Positions 21,905-32,829 of a DNA stretch of 64,000 bases are shown here, piece after piece. Each line of letters begins with the position of its first letter. Within the stretch, counting starts at the first letter, position 1. Source of the stretch: Hermatobates lingyangjiaoensis (lineage: Eukaryota > Arthropoda > Insecta > Hemiptera > Hermatobatidae); contig JAPFBL010001929.1 of assembly GCA_026182355.1 (NCBI GenBank), positions 2,348,001-2,412,000 on the forward strand, read 5' to 3'. The translations under genes were made by a program, and so were the position numbers. A model generated the notes under the pieces. The model saw only the letters and a list, made by a program, of their open reading frames with translations, made no database searches and was not told the origin of the DNA.

Positions 21905-22665
21905 TTGTTTGAACAAAATCATTAACTTGGCAGGCTTACCTACCTATGCCTTACAGTTTAAGGACTACCACAGGATTCATGAGGATTTGATCGTCCCTCT
22001 CCAAAGAAGGCAATGCCCGTTACGACTGGACCAGGACTTGCTGCTGGTAGTTCATCGGACCCCCTCAGAGCATCATTGTGAGCAGTCTTTAGTACTCATA
22101 GAGAGAGATTACAAATCTCTCGTTGGCTAAACGCCACCTGAACAGGCTAGTTATGGGAGCCTTTAAGGTCTCCCTGTACTGGAATATAAATGGTCTCGAA
22201 GGGAGTGGTATCTAATCGTCCCCACTCTGACATCCCTTCAAAACCCAGAGCCTCCACCAGGCTAGTACCAGTTGTCCAGTCCTTTCAGATGAGTTATAGG
22301 CCCGTTCCCAACTGGTAAGGGTTTGGGGTCTCCCCGGTATGCTAAGCAGGCATCCTACCGAGAAGTTACTGCTTCTAACACAGCGACCATAAGGGTCTAC
22401 CCAACTTTGGTGAGAACCAACAGCCACTACGAGTCCAACCTCAATTGGCAAGATAGAGGGATAACCCCTCCATGGGCCCCCGCTGACCATAGTACCGACT
22501 TATTTGAAGAGTTTTGGATTAAACTCTGGACTAATGGTCCTACTGAACGTGCTCACCTACAGATAAGGTCAGTGGCCTTACAGCCTTGTAGCCCCTGGTT
22601 CAAGGAACCTGTGGATTAAAGCCAATACAACTATTGGTAGAGCTGCATGGCCCCACTAGGGGCAA
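21905..22665. repeat. GC-richer interspersed repeat, copy 2 (long)
   Basis: A roughly 760-base island of balanced composition in AT-rich DNA. It shares TGCTTCTAACACAGCGAC, CAGATAAGGTCAGTGG and flanking words with 1500-1995. Frames at 22212-22490 (minus) and 22323-22619 (plus) overlap each other and show no known domain. A repeat family of unknown class; a remnant of a structured RNA gene or of a coding transposon is possible. Confidence 0.45.
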
Positions 22666-22704
22666 AACAAAATCATTATTTAATTCATTAGCTATCTGTT
22701 AATT

Positions 22705-23075
22705 TATTGTATTCAAAATGGGTTTCTGAGTATTAGGTCCAAAGATTACTCCTGATTATAAGCCGACGTTTTGCCGAAGAATGTTCGGCATTCTCAATAC
22801 TAAAAAACATTTATTAAAAAAAGTACTATTACAAAAAAATCTCTGAAAATAAATTCATCCACGGAATATTACCTAACAGAAAACAAAAACTCAATAAGCA
22901 ACAAACACAAAAAAAGTAAAAGAAAACCAAACATAGACAGTGTTATTGTTTTTTATAGAACACATGAGTTGCTATCATAATTACTTTTATTAATTATTAA
23001 TAAAAACTCAGGCTTATAGTCAGGAGTAGTTAATCATTGGACCTAATCCTCTAGAAACCTATTTCGAATATAGAA
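22705..23075. mobile_element. Foldback element, ~55-bp arms
   Basis: The left arm from 22712 (GGGTTTCTGAG, TTAGGTCCAA, ACTCCTGATTATAAGCC) recurs inverted at about 23012-23070 (GGCTTATAGTCAGGAGT, TTGGACCTAA, AGAAACC). Just inside the left arm the minus strand carries a GCCGAACATTCTTCGGC hairpin followed by AAAACGTCGGC, reminiscent of a PLE hammerhead but with a damaged core. Confidence 0.78.
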
Positions 23076-23079
23076 TTAG

Positions 23080-23790
23080 TGATCGAGAAGTTATAGCAAA
23101 TCAAAATGTTTTGTTTATTCATAAAAAAAGGAGTTTCTTAAATTGACGGTATATATTAACTCGTTAAGAGATTTTCAATAATTACACATTTTTAAAGGAT
23201 TATATCCTCTGAAATTTTATCAAACACAAATTTTTTCTAATATCGCTGGAGAAGAGGGTGGATTTCTCTTTTCAAAACAGCTTTCAAACGACCTTCGCCA
23301 CCTTCCTAACAACTCCAATGTTTCCCAGTCAATTACCGGAGACATGACATGTGTCATTCTGTTTTCCTGTCAATATTCAACAACCTTGAAAAAATCGCAC
23401 TGTTATTTTCTTCATGCTATCTACTTTGTTGTGTGACTTGAAAGGGTATGGAAGTCACGTCGGATGTTGCAAAAAAAATCACCTATTCTATAATATGGGA
23501 CAGTTGCATCAACTGTTGAGAGGATCTGTCAACAGGAACTTGGAACTTCATAAAAACAATATTTAATTTTGAAAAAAAATAATACTTGTTTAATCAGGAT
23601 ATCATTCCTCTTCTACTAATATTATTACTATCAATACTTAATATAAGGAGAAAGAAGAGAAGTACAATTAAATTGGCAACTCTTCAAAACTTGCCAATTC
23701 AAATTTTGAATTTGCAATACTTCAAAATTTAAAAATAGAAATATTACAAAGTGTTGAAAAAGTGCCTGTGTATTTATAGTACAACTCAAG
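23080..23790. other. Gene-free DNA
   Basis: No supported features. Confidence 0.45.
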
Positions 23791-23794
23791 TTGG

Positions 23795-24100
23795 CTTTCG
23801 TCTTCTAGCTACTCAACTTCCTTTCCTGAGGACGACCGTTAAAAAGGTCGACATATTTAATATGTGTCCTAGTTTCTGTTTTTCATTCATGTTTCTTTAA
23901 GTATTCAAAGTATATTGTACTTACGGATCTTATTTCATTTGAATTTATATATAATATATATAATAAATAAATATAAATAAAAATAATAAATAAATAATTA
24001 ATAATAAATAAATATATACAACATGATTTCACAATATACACGTGAAACAGCAAGAAATGTTCAAACAACAATAAGCAATGGAAAAAAAATCCTCCAATTT
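23795..24100. mobile_element. Mixed foldback relics around a TA/TAAA tract
   Basis: At 23827 a CTGAGGA core is followed by GACC and GGTC arms, but the GAAA is mutated (GACA), so it is a dead relative of the 38264 motif. From 24021 a TGATTTCACAATATACACGTG terminus resembles the left end of families B and 1. Between them is an AT-only stretch (23940-24015). Confidence 0.5.
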
Positions 24101-24329
24101 ACGTATCTACTTTTCACAAAATTTCACTTACTACGCACTAAGTTTTCCAGGATAATACGTTTTGCAGTGCACTTAACTCAGCAATCGAAAGGTTTTCAGG
24201 AAGACACTAATAAACTAAATAACTATGCAACTATACAATTAAAACGACATAGTCGTGTTAATTGATATAGTTGTAAGTAGAGTTTAATTTTTGAACCTAG
24301 AAAATTAACCAAATCCTGATTAAGGAGCA

Positions 24330-24520
24330 TACACACACACACATACATATTGTTATATACAATTATTAGAAGAAAAAATACGTAGAAGCAACACACAACT
24401 CACTTAATATTTCGACCACGTCGTCATCAGAAGAAGATCAGTACTGCTCGGCTGGCAAACAATAATGTTTGTTATTCTCTTGATGACAACAAGGTCGAAA
24501 TATTGATTAAGGAATTGATA
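24330..24520. mobile_element. Foldback repeat (family J-like)
   Basis: The left half, with the TTAATATTTCGACC word, is mirrored by GGTCGAAATATTGATTAAGG at about 24490-24510. The centre has a GCTCGGCTGGCAAACA block shared with the copy at 56530-56720. Confidence 0.72.
24403..24433 (-). ncRNA. Hammerhead ribozyme-like motif
   Basis: Minus strand: CTT, core CTGATGA (24424-24430), extra C, stem II GAC-GTG-GTC, GAA, palindrome ATAT, T, AAG pairing with CTT. Stem I is only 3 bp before a mismatch. Confidence 0.5.
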
Positions 24521-26240
24521 AGTAAAATAGAAGTGATACTAAGAAATAGATCCTCATTTATACTAGTTAATAGGAAGTTATATGAAACACGATTTCTCTT
24601 GATTTAGACCTGTTGTACTTCAAAATGGATAGCGTCAGAACCAGCCTAGAACTCACGGATTAACCACCGATATGAGATGGTTATTCCAATAATATAAATT
24701 ATATCAACCTCTGTGGTGGTAACAACGTGTATGTATTTACCATAATAACATATCTGACTTCATGTTTTAGTGTACGCGATAAACTATTATCCTTCAACTT
24801 CTTGTCAATTTTCTAAACTGATCATCTCTGTAAAAGTTCAAAAAAGAACGGATAAACAATCATACTAAACAGTACAAGGGATGTAGAAAGAATTACGAAA
24901 CAGTTGATGATATTGATGGTTCAATGAGCAAAATAAAAAATTGATAATTCAGGAAACATACAAAAAAATTGTAAATAAGAATAAAACTCAGACAGCTATG
25001 CATTTAATTTTAGATGGGTTTGTTAAGTTTAAAGTAGCCTCCCAATTAAATTTAATTGGAGTTTTAAGTGTAATTAAAGTAATGATAGCCTTTATACATA
25101 TTCAGTTTAACTTCATTAATTAAACAATTTTACTTATGCAGCTCAACCATTTTTACTTAATCATTAACAGGAAATTGAGTATATTTTTTTTTAATTTCGA
25201 GATATATAAGACCTTTAATTGATAAAATGACCTTTGAGTCTAATGAAATTTTGAATCTTTATATTTGTTACAAGGAATGCAAAATAATTTTCTAATTGAC
25301 AATACCGAATGAAGTATTTGAAAGATGGAATGTCATTGGATGAATTGACGAAAAGCCAGTGATGCATTAAGACATAGTTGAAGACTAGTACTGTCAAGTC
25401 GAGGCATGGCAGGGGTGAAATCATCCCTCCTTGAATATATCCCATGTCAAAGCAACCCTTAGTGGCCCGAGGGAAATGCTTTGTGACGTGTGTGCAACCC
25501 ATCTGTCTAGCGGAACACCCTTGGTTCGAGTTTGGCCAATCCACTTTCCGACACCTAAAGAATTTAATATCGGAATTATAAGGTGCAATATTCAGCGTAC
25601 AGGGGCATTGATCCTTTAAATGTATGATAAAATGTAAATAAAACTCTGTTAGTTGACTGGGTCATATACTTTTCAATTTAATGTACAATGTGTCATTGTA
25701 GCACATAAAATACATATTAATAGTACGTTCAATTTACAAACGTTATGAGCCGTGCTTGTGTGCATTTCTGTGCATAGGTAAATGTTAAACATAAATAAAA
25801 CCAAAATTAATCTCCCGCATTACTCCAAAAAAATGTGTTACGCAAATAATTGAAAAAAAAAGTAATCCATGAATTAGGCATATATATTTATTGATAAAGT
25901 ATTTAGGTTCAAAATAAACTCCCAATGCCAACGTTCGGTGTTTAACTAAAACCCTTTTCGTAGGTAGAAGTATAACATTTTGAAATAGAAAAACTGAAGT
26001 ATTACATTAGATTTTTTGAAAAAAAAAAAGAACGATTTGAGAGTTTCAACAACAACTGTCTAGTTCAAATATAAAGTAGTGTCGCGTGTTTATGCAAACA
26101 AGACAGTCCTTACAGAAATTTTCAAATTTTTTTCTTTTAAAAAAATTCAAATGTAATTCTTCTATTTTTTTATGAAAAAGGTTTTGAATAAAAACCAAAA
26201 AATGAAGCCAGACCAAACCTCGATAAGAAAGAAAAATAGT
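24520..26240. other. Gene-free DNA with minor repeat traces
   Basis: No supported gene. 25430-25620 is slightly less AT-rich, but its frames on both strands overlap each other and lack motifs. A family C-like phrase (AATGCCAACGTTCGG) occurs near 25923. Confidence 0.45.
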
Positions 26241-26309
26241 GTTAAATATATGTGGTTGAGATTGGAAAACATATATATATATAACAAATATGTTTGTAAC
26301 AAGGTTGGA

Positions 26310-26405
26310 TTGTTATGGTTGAAAGATCAGTCTTTCTTCCCTTTTCATATTGTGGTTTGATCATTGATTGTTATTTTACGTGTTATGGTGAAATCTTGTA
26401 TATAT
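26310..26405. mobile_element. Family 1 right-end fragment
   Basis: TATGGTTGAAAGATCAGTC followed by a CATATTGTGGTTTGATCATTG terminus: the right third of the family 1 arm, next to a TA tract. The hammerhead core is missing. Confidence 0.7.
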
Positions 26406-26414
26406 ATACACAAA

Positions 26415-26935
26415 ACTAAAGTTTTTCGGGACTCGGTCAGTTCTTCAGGTTCAAATTAAACTCTCATTGCCAACGTTTCGGTCTTTATTTAAAACCTTTT
26501 TCATAGGTGGAAGTATCAATTTCGAAACAGAAAAATTAAGTATTACATTACAAATTATTTTACAAAGAGAAATAGTTTGTGGATTTTAACAACAACTGTA
26601 GTCTGAATGAACACGTGACGCTATTTCTCTTTGTAAAATAATTTGTAATGCAATACTTAGTTTTTCTGTTTCAAAATTTATACTTCTGCCTATGAAAAAG
26701 GTTTTAAATAAACACAGTGTCACGTGTTCATTCAGACTATAGTTGTTGTTAAAATCCACATACTCTTTTTTTTTGTAAAATAATTTGTAATGTAATACTT
26801 TGTTATATGTTTTAAAATGTATACTTTTGCCTATGAAAAAGGTTTCAAATAAAGACAGAAACGTTGGTAATGAGAGTTTAATTTGAACCTGAAGAACTGA
26901 CAGGAGTCCTGAAAAACTTTAGTTTTGTTCCTATT
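26415..26935. mobile_element. Family C cluster
   Basis: At least three family C segments in alternating orientation: a minus-sense piece (GGACTCGGTCAGTTCTTCAG, then AACGTTTCGG), and two plus-sense pieces, one around 26640-26710 and one around 26790-26930. Each plus-sense piece has CCTATGAAAAAGG, an AAATAAA word and, in the last, GAAACGTTGG. It looks like nested insertion or fold-back rearrangement of one element. Confidence 0.75.
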
Positions 26936-26984
26936 CCACGGTCGAAAACGATCCAAAAGGACAACAAAGTTTCACGATGAACTA

Positions 26985-27110
26985 ATTTAACACAGAACCA
27001 AGGTACAAACTTAATGTCTCTAATTTTCGGTTGAACCGTCATCAGGAGAGTTGAGATAGGGACACCAAGTGCTCTTTGGAAGCGACGGTTGGAGTCGCTT
27101 TGTATATATA
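26985..27110. mobile_element. Family A fragment
   Basis: Contains the ATGTCTCTAATTTTCGG and CACCAAGTGCTC segments of the family A left arm, followed by a TA tract. Confidence 0.75.
27017..27049 (-). ncRNA. Hammerhead ribozyme-like motif (family A)
   Basis: Minus strand: TCTC (27046-27049), CTGATGA (27039-27045), extra C, GGT-loop-ACC, GAA, AATT, A, GAGA (27017-27020). The core position N7 is T here and A in the other family A copies, which the hammerhead consensus allows. Confidence 0.55.
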
Positions 27111-27309
27111 ATTATATATATAAACTCATATTAACTGTAAACATTGATGTAAATACCTTATTTCAAACAATTTTTTTTTGAAAGATATTGTTGCTTGTTT
27201 GACATATTACCAGTGGAAAGCAATATGAGTAAATTATAAATTTATTTTTATAAACTCGAGTTTTAATCCAGGTGAACAAAAACACATGTGACAGGATAGG
27301 GAAAAGTTT

Positions 27310-27520
27310 TGATTTATACTGTGAAGGTAGATACGCGCAAAGAGGGGCGTGGTGTGGAGGAAGAAAAAAGATGCTATTTAGAGGTATTTATTTGCAAGGA
27401 ACTAAAAAAAAAAGAAAAAAAAGAGAGAGAGGTAAAAGAGCGATGGTTTAAGAGAGGGGGAAGTAGTTGTGGCGTGGGAGGGGGGGGGGTGAACAAGTAT
27501 ATTGGCATATAGAGGGGGGA
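27310..27520 (+). repeat. Purine-rich, G-run tract
   Basis: The plus strand is almost pure A/G from about 27340 to 27520 and ends in a run of nine or more G followed by further G clusters. Such a tract can form triplex or G-quadruplex DNA. The frames across it (27309-27512 plus, 27402-27689 minus) are compositional artefacts. Confidence 0.7.
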
Positions 27521-28039
27521 GGCTGGTGGCACAGTGCCAGCTGGTATTGAGCATTACGGCGTCGTTAGGGCCAATGGTCCGGGATAAGTTAAGACATGCT
27601 GCACTGCGAGTCGACAGTGCTGCAGGCTTGCCGAAAATGCAGTAGCACATACACATGCAATAATATAAACTATACTGCAAGCATGTCAAGCAAACTCCTT
27701 AAAGAATAACCGCAAATTTAAAACAAAATACATTATAAGGATGAGCATCCAAATGATAGCTTCAAAACACGTTCTTAATATTTTTGTAGGATTTTTAGAC
27801 AATAAATCCTTGAAGATTAAAATATTATTTATTTTGTTTGGTAAACAGTAAAACTCATTTAGTTTTTCTATTCCATTGGTTATAGAAATGGTTGTAACTT
27901 TAGCATTTCACTAAATTGCGACATTTGTACATTACATAAAAAACGTATCGCGTAAACAAATATCAAACAATTCACAAAGATAACATACAGTGTAAAAGTA
28001 ATGAAAAAAGAATAATCATGACCAAATCCAGGATTAATT

Positions 28040-28045
28040 AAATAT

Positions 28046-28087
<42 letters not shown>

Positions 28088-28280
28088 CACAAACCACAAT
28101 AAGAAAATGGGAAAACACGACTAAGATCTTTCAACCTTAAAAGTGTGGTCTTCGTCAGAGTCAAAAACCCAACTGAGTTTTTTGACCCAACTCAGTTGGG
28201 TTTTTGACTCTGACGAAGACCGCTTGTTACGGTTGAAAGATCTTAGTCTTGTTTTCCCATTTTCTTATTGTGGTTTGATC
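28040..28280. mobile_element. Family 1 palindromic repeat beside (TA)n
   Basis: Left arm 28083-28165 and right arm 28197-28280 are reverse complements; a tandemly duplicated and flipped ACTCAGTTGGG block lies at the centre. A TA tract of about 45 bases precedes it. Confidence 0.88.
28197..28259 (+). ncRNA. Hammerhead ribozyme-like motif (family 1, best copy)
   Basis: TGGG (28197-28200), T-run internal loop, GACT (28206-28209), core CTGACGA (28210-28216), extra A, stem II GACCG/CGGTT (28218-28222, 28230-28234) with a 7-base loop, GAA, palindrome AGATCT (28238-28243), T, AGTC (28245-28248), internal loop, CCCA (28256-28259). All helices are complementary. The cleavage triplet would be CUU. The two-part stem I with internal loop next to a stem II loop matches type I hammerheads that use loop-loop contacts. 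Confidence 0.68.
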
Positions 28281-28441
28281 ATAATAATAAATAAAAAATA
28301 TAAAAATAAATAAAAAATAATAAATAAATAATAATTAAAAAATTTCGGTTAGGTTAGTCGGGGAAAGCGGCATCAAGTAAGCATATGTATGCCTCCTCTG
28401 AAGCTCTTAGGTAACTTTATTGTTGGATTCGGGGATCTGTT

Positions 28442-28717
28442 TCAGGATCTGAACCCTGAAAGTCTTGAAACTAGTCCATGCGAGTTCGCATGGATGGCTA
28501 CAGGATAGTTACTGCGTTGACCGACTGAAGCCCTATGACCATTCATACGAAGGCTCAACTTATTAGAAGTTAAGCCAACGTAAAAGGAGTCACACTGAGT
28601 GCAATCCAGTCGGTAAACACAGTTGCTCGAGGTACGGGAGGAATTGACCTGCACCGGGTAGGAACTATGGTTCCGATCTTTTCCGATTCTGTCTACTTCT
28701 ACTTCTACTTCTTCCAT
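28442..28717 (-). pseudogene. Penelope-like element GIY-YIG endonuclease fragment
   Basis: The 91-codon minus frame contains VYRLDCTQCDSFYVGLTSNK, with the Tyr / Tyr-Val-Gly layout of GIY-YIG nucleases and the Cys pair common in PLE endonucleases, then LSLRMNGHRAS, matching the helix with the catalytic Arg and the conserved His. NYPVAIHANSHGL follows, as in the copies at 53.2 and 53.9 kb. After residue 91 the frame shifts: VQILKQIPESNNK is encoded in another frame. No reverse transcriptase is attached. It is the left arm of an inverted pair. Confidence 0.82.
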
Positions 28718-28934
28718 CTTTAATCACCCCCCTTCTATTTCCTACCGTAAACCTGCCAATCTAAAAAGCATTTTCTCTCATATTTCCCCTCAGCCTTCCA
28801 ATCCTGTTCCTGGAATGAAACAATGTGGACGCCGTGGGCTTGATTCAAACTTGCCTGAAATTGTAAATCCTAATCCATTTTCCTTACGATTCTTTTCCTC
28901 TCCACCATAGAATAATTTTTCCTAACCCGGTTTA

Positions 28935-29240
28935 TCAGGTACAATTCCTCCTGTACGCTCGAGCAACTGTGTTTACCGACTGGAGTTGCAAAGGGCTCAG
29001 TGTGGAGAAAAACTCCTTTTACGTTGGCTTAACTTAGACTAAAAAAAAAAAAAAATAAGTAATGAGCCTTCGTTATGAATGGGTCATATGGGCTTCAGGG
29101 GGTCGGTCAACGCAGTAATGCTATGGGGCCTGTAGCCATCCATGCGATACTGCGCATGGACTCAGTTTCCGAATAGACTGTTTCAGGGTTCAGATCCTGA
29201 AACAGATCCCCGAATCCAACAATAAAGTTACTCACTAAGA
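28935..29240 (+). pseudogene. Penelope-like GIY-YIG endonuclease remnant, second arm
   Basis: Plus-sense relative of 28442-28717: AACTGTGTTTACCGACTGGA encodes NCVYRLE, and TACGTTGGCTTAACTT corresponds to YVGLT. A run of about 15 A follows 29039 where the first copy continues with coding sequence. Several stops and shifts. Confidence 0.68.
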
Positions 29241-29309
29241 AGCTTAAGAGACGCAATAAACAATATGCTTACTATGATGCTCGCTCTTCCCCCGGACTCA
29301 ACCTCAAAC

Positions 29310-29510
29310 CGTATAATTTATTTATGATTTATTATAATCTTAATTAAATATTATTGTTTATTGTAAATAAATTATTTATTATTTTTTCATTGTTACTAAT
29401 GTTTATTTATTATTTTTATTAATTTTAATTTAAAAAAGATTAAAATATCTACATTAATTTATAATTTTTTATAGTATAAAAAAATAATTTTTACTCGTTC
29501 CTATTTAACG
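29310..29510. repeat. A/T-only low-complexity stretch
   Basis: Almost no G or C over about 150 bases; no feature beyond composition. Confidence 0.7.
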
Positions 29511-29559
29511 TCTTAATTTGGCTCTTCATATTCCTTCCTCTCCCTTCCAACCCGCTTGA

Positions 29560-29765
29560 AGTGGATAAGTAGGTGGGTTACTGGCATGCGGTTTCCGAGT
29601 TCAGTACCGCCCTGTCTTCCTGCGGGACTCTTCGCTCTTCGCACCTCCTGATGACGACGATTGTCGTGAAATATCGATGTGAGTTCATGTCTTGTGTCTT
29701 TCTGTGTTTTTCCTTCGTTTAATTTATTTTTATATGTAAAATAAGTACCGCTGGACCGTTAAATC
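29560..29765. mobile_element. Short GC-richer repeat carrying a hammerhead-like motif
   Basis: A balanced-composition block between A/T tracts, with CTTCCTGCGGGACTCTTCGC and the motif at 29642. A TA tract follows at 29776. Probably a solo PLE-type terminal repeat. Confidence 0.5.
29642..29681 (+). ncRNA. Hammerhead ribozyme-like motif (family E)
   Basis: CACCTC (29642-29647), core CTGATGA (29648-29654), stem II CGAC/GTCG (29655-29658, 29663-29666), one extra T, GAA, palindrome ATAT (29671-29674), C, then GATGTG (29676-29681), which pairs with CACCTC at five of six positions. The extra base can be drawn on either side of stem II. Confidence 0.55.
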
Positions 29766-29929
29766 TATTTAATTATGTATATATATATATATGTGCTACT
29801 TATCTTGGTAAATTATGAGAAAGAGTTCGTACTTTTCTATGGAGCTATTTATTTTTCTTGTGTTTTTTTATTTATGATTGGAATAAGGGAAAACACTAGG
29901 TCTCATCACGAAAGGTTTTTAATTAATAT

Positions 29930-29965
29930 TGACGCGTTGGGAACACTTAGTGTTCGTCATCAGGT
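29930..29965 (-). ncRNA. Hammerhead-like motif, core mutated
   Basis: Minus strand: CTGATGA (29957-29963), extra C, perfect 6-bp stem II GAACAC/GTGTTC, then CCA where GAA is required, followed by the palindrome ACGCGT and C. Same layout as the others with an inactivating core change. Confidence 0.45.
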
Positions 29966-29999
29966 TACATCTACTATATAAAATATGATTAGAAAATGT

Positions 30000-32690
30000 G
30001 AAGTGTGAATGTGCAGCATTGGAAGGCTTTTAAATCAACAAATCAACACAATTATTTCTTCCCTATGTTTAAATGAACAAATCCCTGGACATCATAAAAT
30101 ATACTCGTAGTTGAAAGGCTGTTGGTTTAAAAGTTTTCGTTTCATTCAGTTTATATTAGCATGTTGTCTTATTTCAATGAGGTAGCATTATGTATGTACC
30201 TACCTGCTTTAAACGCATTCCTTCCTCCTTCTCATATTATTCTGTATCTCTTAATAACCTGTGGTTCCTTGAACACTCTACCTCTTCTTACTAAGCCAGC
30301 ATAAAGTACAAAACCTTTCAATATTCTGGAGAGTATACAATATCCAGTTACATACTCCCTTCCATCCACCCATTGTACTTGTTCAGTGCAAACAGTCATA
30401 ACACCGAACACCAGTGACGTCTCAGCTAACTCAGGCGTCATACCTAGTTTTGAATTATGATAAATAAATAAAAATATAAATTTAAGATTTTAAATTGTAG
30501 ACTCTGCTGCTTCAGATAAGAAACTCTTTAAAAAATATATCTCAAGAAAATATCGATATTAACAAGTGACCCAATTATGTTTCTGAAAAGTTTGGAGGCA
30601 CTTAAAGTGACAAGAAAACTTTTAAAGGTCCTTAATTCCTGCTTTATTATAGTCAGAAGCGGAGACCCTCCCAGGCTAGAATTCAATTAAAATACTAGAA
30701 TTGAAATACTTAACATTGCGCGCAATGGATACAATATACTATACATAATCTTTGACTGCACTCAGTAAACAGCATTAATGTATATACAATTAAATATCAC
30801 TAGAGTGATATTATATATTGGGCTTTTATTCATTAGATGACGTACATTTTTTTATAGTACATATTATTGTGATGGAATTTCGTCTTTTTCATTAACACAC
30901 TATTTCATTTTTTTTTCAATACTTATAGTTGATATGTCTTATTTTCTTCATTCTACTTTTCTGATCGAGAGCAGACATAGATACGTTAACAGCCAGCGTA
31001 CCGACCGTCCCTAGGAAGGCAGGATACTTCCTCTCTCCTTTCCCTTCTGATGAATGTTATGCTCAAATTAACCCTTTCGCAGTTTAAGCAATTTTTGCAT
31101 TCTAGCACCATATTCATTATACATATTAGCCTTAATTTTACTTCATGACAAATAAAATTAATATTCACATGTCGTGATATTGCTTAAAAAAAAAAGCCAA
31201 GCAAGTAGCTACTGAATGTCTTCAATGTAACAAATGTTCAATATCAAACATCAACGAAAATAAGGATATGGTCTTACAATGAAAATTGTGTTTATATAGT
31301 TATTATTTATTTTACTTGATCAACTTTGACCAATTGATTGTAGTAAAGTTAGGTTTATGTTGTAATGTACAACTGATAGGACATTATTTTTATTAAATGA
31401 ATTTTCAAATTTGTTTATTTTCGGTGTTACCTACTTTATTTTTCTACAAAATAACAATGAAAAAATATTTACTCTCAGGTGTCTTGTGAATTATACATGA
31501 TAACTACAGATAATTGTAGTAACGTGGTGTCCTGCTGAAATGTCTGAGACAATTAGATTAATCCCAACGAAGATGTTTCATAACCTTATTTACATTGAAA
31601 GTGAAATGGACTGTGTATCATATATGATGGACAAAACATCTGATCATTCATGTCTTTGTATCACACATGATACACGAGACTGTGAAAGGGTTAAAAACTG
31701 TAAATTTGTTTTCCCTATTTTCATTATTAAACCAAAACCACTTCTCTCCTTCTTGTTCACGGTTAAACCGAAAATTTCATACTGTATCTATGCATATTTG
31801 TAGAGTATGTTTCTTTAGTGTATTAGCAGTTTTGGATCATCTTTAATTTATTAAAGAATAGATATATATATATATATATATACTTCTATTATATACTTAA
31901 ATTATAACATAAATAATTAACATATGATAGAAAAACAAGTAGTTATTAAATATGTTGTGAAGAATAACACTATCAAAACTCGAAAACTTTCTTCTCTATT
32001 TTAGTGGTTATATACGTCTCCTCTATATAGAGTCTACTGAATACGTTCATATAGTAAAAATTTGGATTCATGTTAAGATTTATCTGTTAAATTGAGATAT
32101 ATCTATCAGCAGTTTTGCATGTCCGTGTTTTTAATTGCCTTTTATTGATTTCAATTTAGGACATAGAATATAATTGAAAAACATTCAAACAAAAACAAAG
32201 ATCTCATCGTAATGAAATAACACTGATACACAAAATGACAGACTAGCATGTTTAAATTCATTCAGTTGTCTCCTGATAATGGCGACCTTCGGAATCTGAT
32301 CAAGCAGAGAAGAAAATTTACGAGTAAAAATGGATTGATGTTTTAAAAACAACAGGTATCAATTACGGTTTACTCTAAAATATGTGTAAATGTGAAGGAT
32401 TATTAACAGGATTTCCTTTTAATAGTGTGAACAATTTAAAAAATCAGCGCTTTTATAATATTACTAACAGAAGAAAAAATAAAGTTAGTAGTTTCCTTTA
32501 AATATTTATATCATTAAATAGGTCTGTAGGAGTTTATAGGCCACTAGTAATTATTAAACTTATTATGAAAGTGAAAAAACATTGCTTGTGATCATCAGAA
32601 ACTTTCTTTTTCACTGGGAACCTATTATTCTTAAATACATGCATATTGTTAATACCACTGAGGTTAGTATGATTTATATTAGAAATAGGT
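30000..32690. other. Gene-free DNA
   Basis: No supported gene. The minus frame at 30232-30441 (69 codons) has a protein-like mix of residues and is preceded by a possible AG acceptor, so a small exon cannot be excluded, but I recognise no domain. A TA tract lies at 31862-31882. Confidence 0.4.
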
Positions 32691-32696
32691 AAAACC

Positions 32697-32826
32697 GTCA
32701 TACCTCGTAAGATGATCATGAAGTCGTTGGAGCGCTTTCGGACACACCTGCGTTTGTTGCGGTCAAAGGTGGACAACGTCCGAAAGCGCTCCAACGACTC
32801 CATGATCATCTTACAAGGTATGGCTG
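32697..32826. mobile_element. Strong palindrome with ~45-bp arms
   Basis: ACCTCGTAAGATGATCATGA through GGAGCGCTTTCGGAC (32704-32752) is mirrored at 32777-32821. The loop contains GGACAACGTCC followed by GAAAGCGCTCC, which looks like stem II, GAAA, palindrome AGCGCT and C of a hammerhead, but no CTGANGA core precedes it. The minus frame 32534-32809 merely spans it. Confidence 0.8.
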
Positions 32827-32829
32827 TTT

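Larger units (their letters stand above)
28347..29305. mobile_element. Inverted pair of PLE 3' ends
   Basis: 28347-28665 (minus-sense) and 28935-29305 (plus-sense) are diverged reverse complements: both hold the endonuclease tail and a GATCCCCGAATCCAACAATA block. About 270 bp lies between. Head-to-head or inverted terminal copies are a known property of Penelope-like insertions. AT-only tracts border the whole structure on each side. Confidence 0.8.

Noticed and set aside
22212..22619. Coding exons at 22.2-22.6 kb
   Set aside because: Open frames on both strands overlap, lack motifs and lie in a repeat shared with 1500-1995.
30232..30441. Host exon on the minus strand
   Set aside because: Plausible residue composition only; no domain, weak splice context, no neighbouring exon. 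Left as a note.
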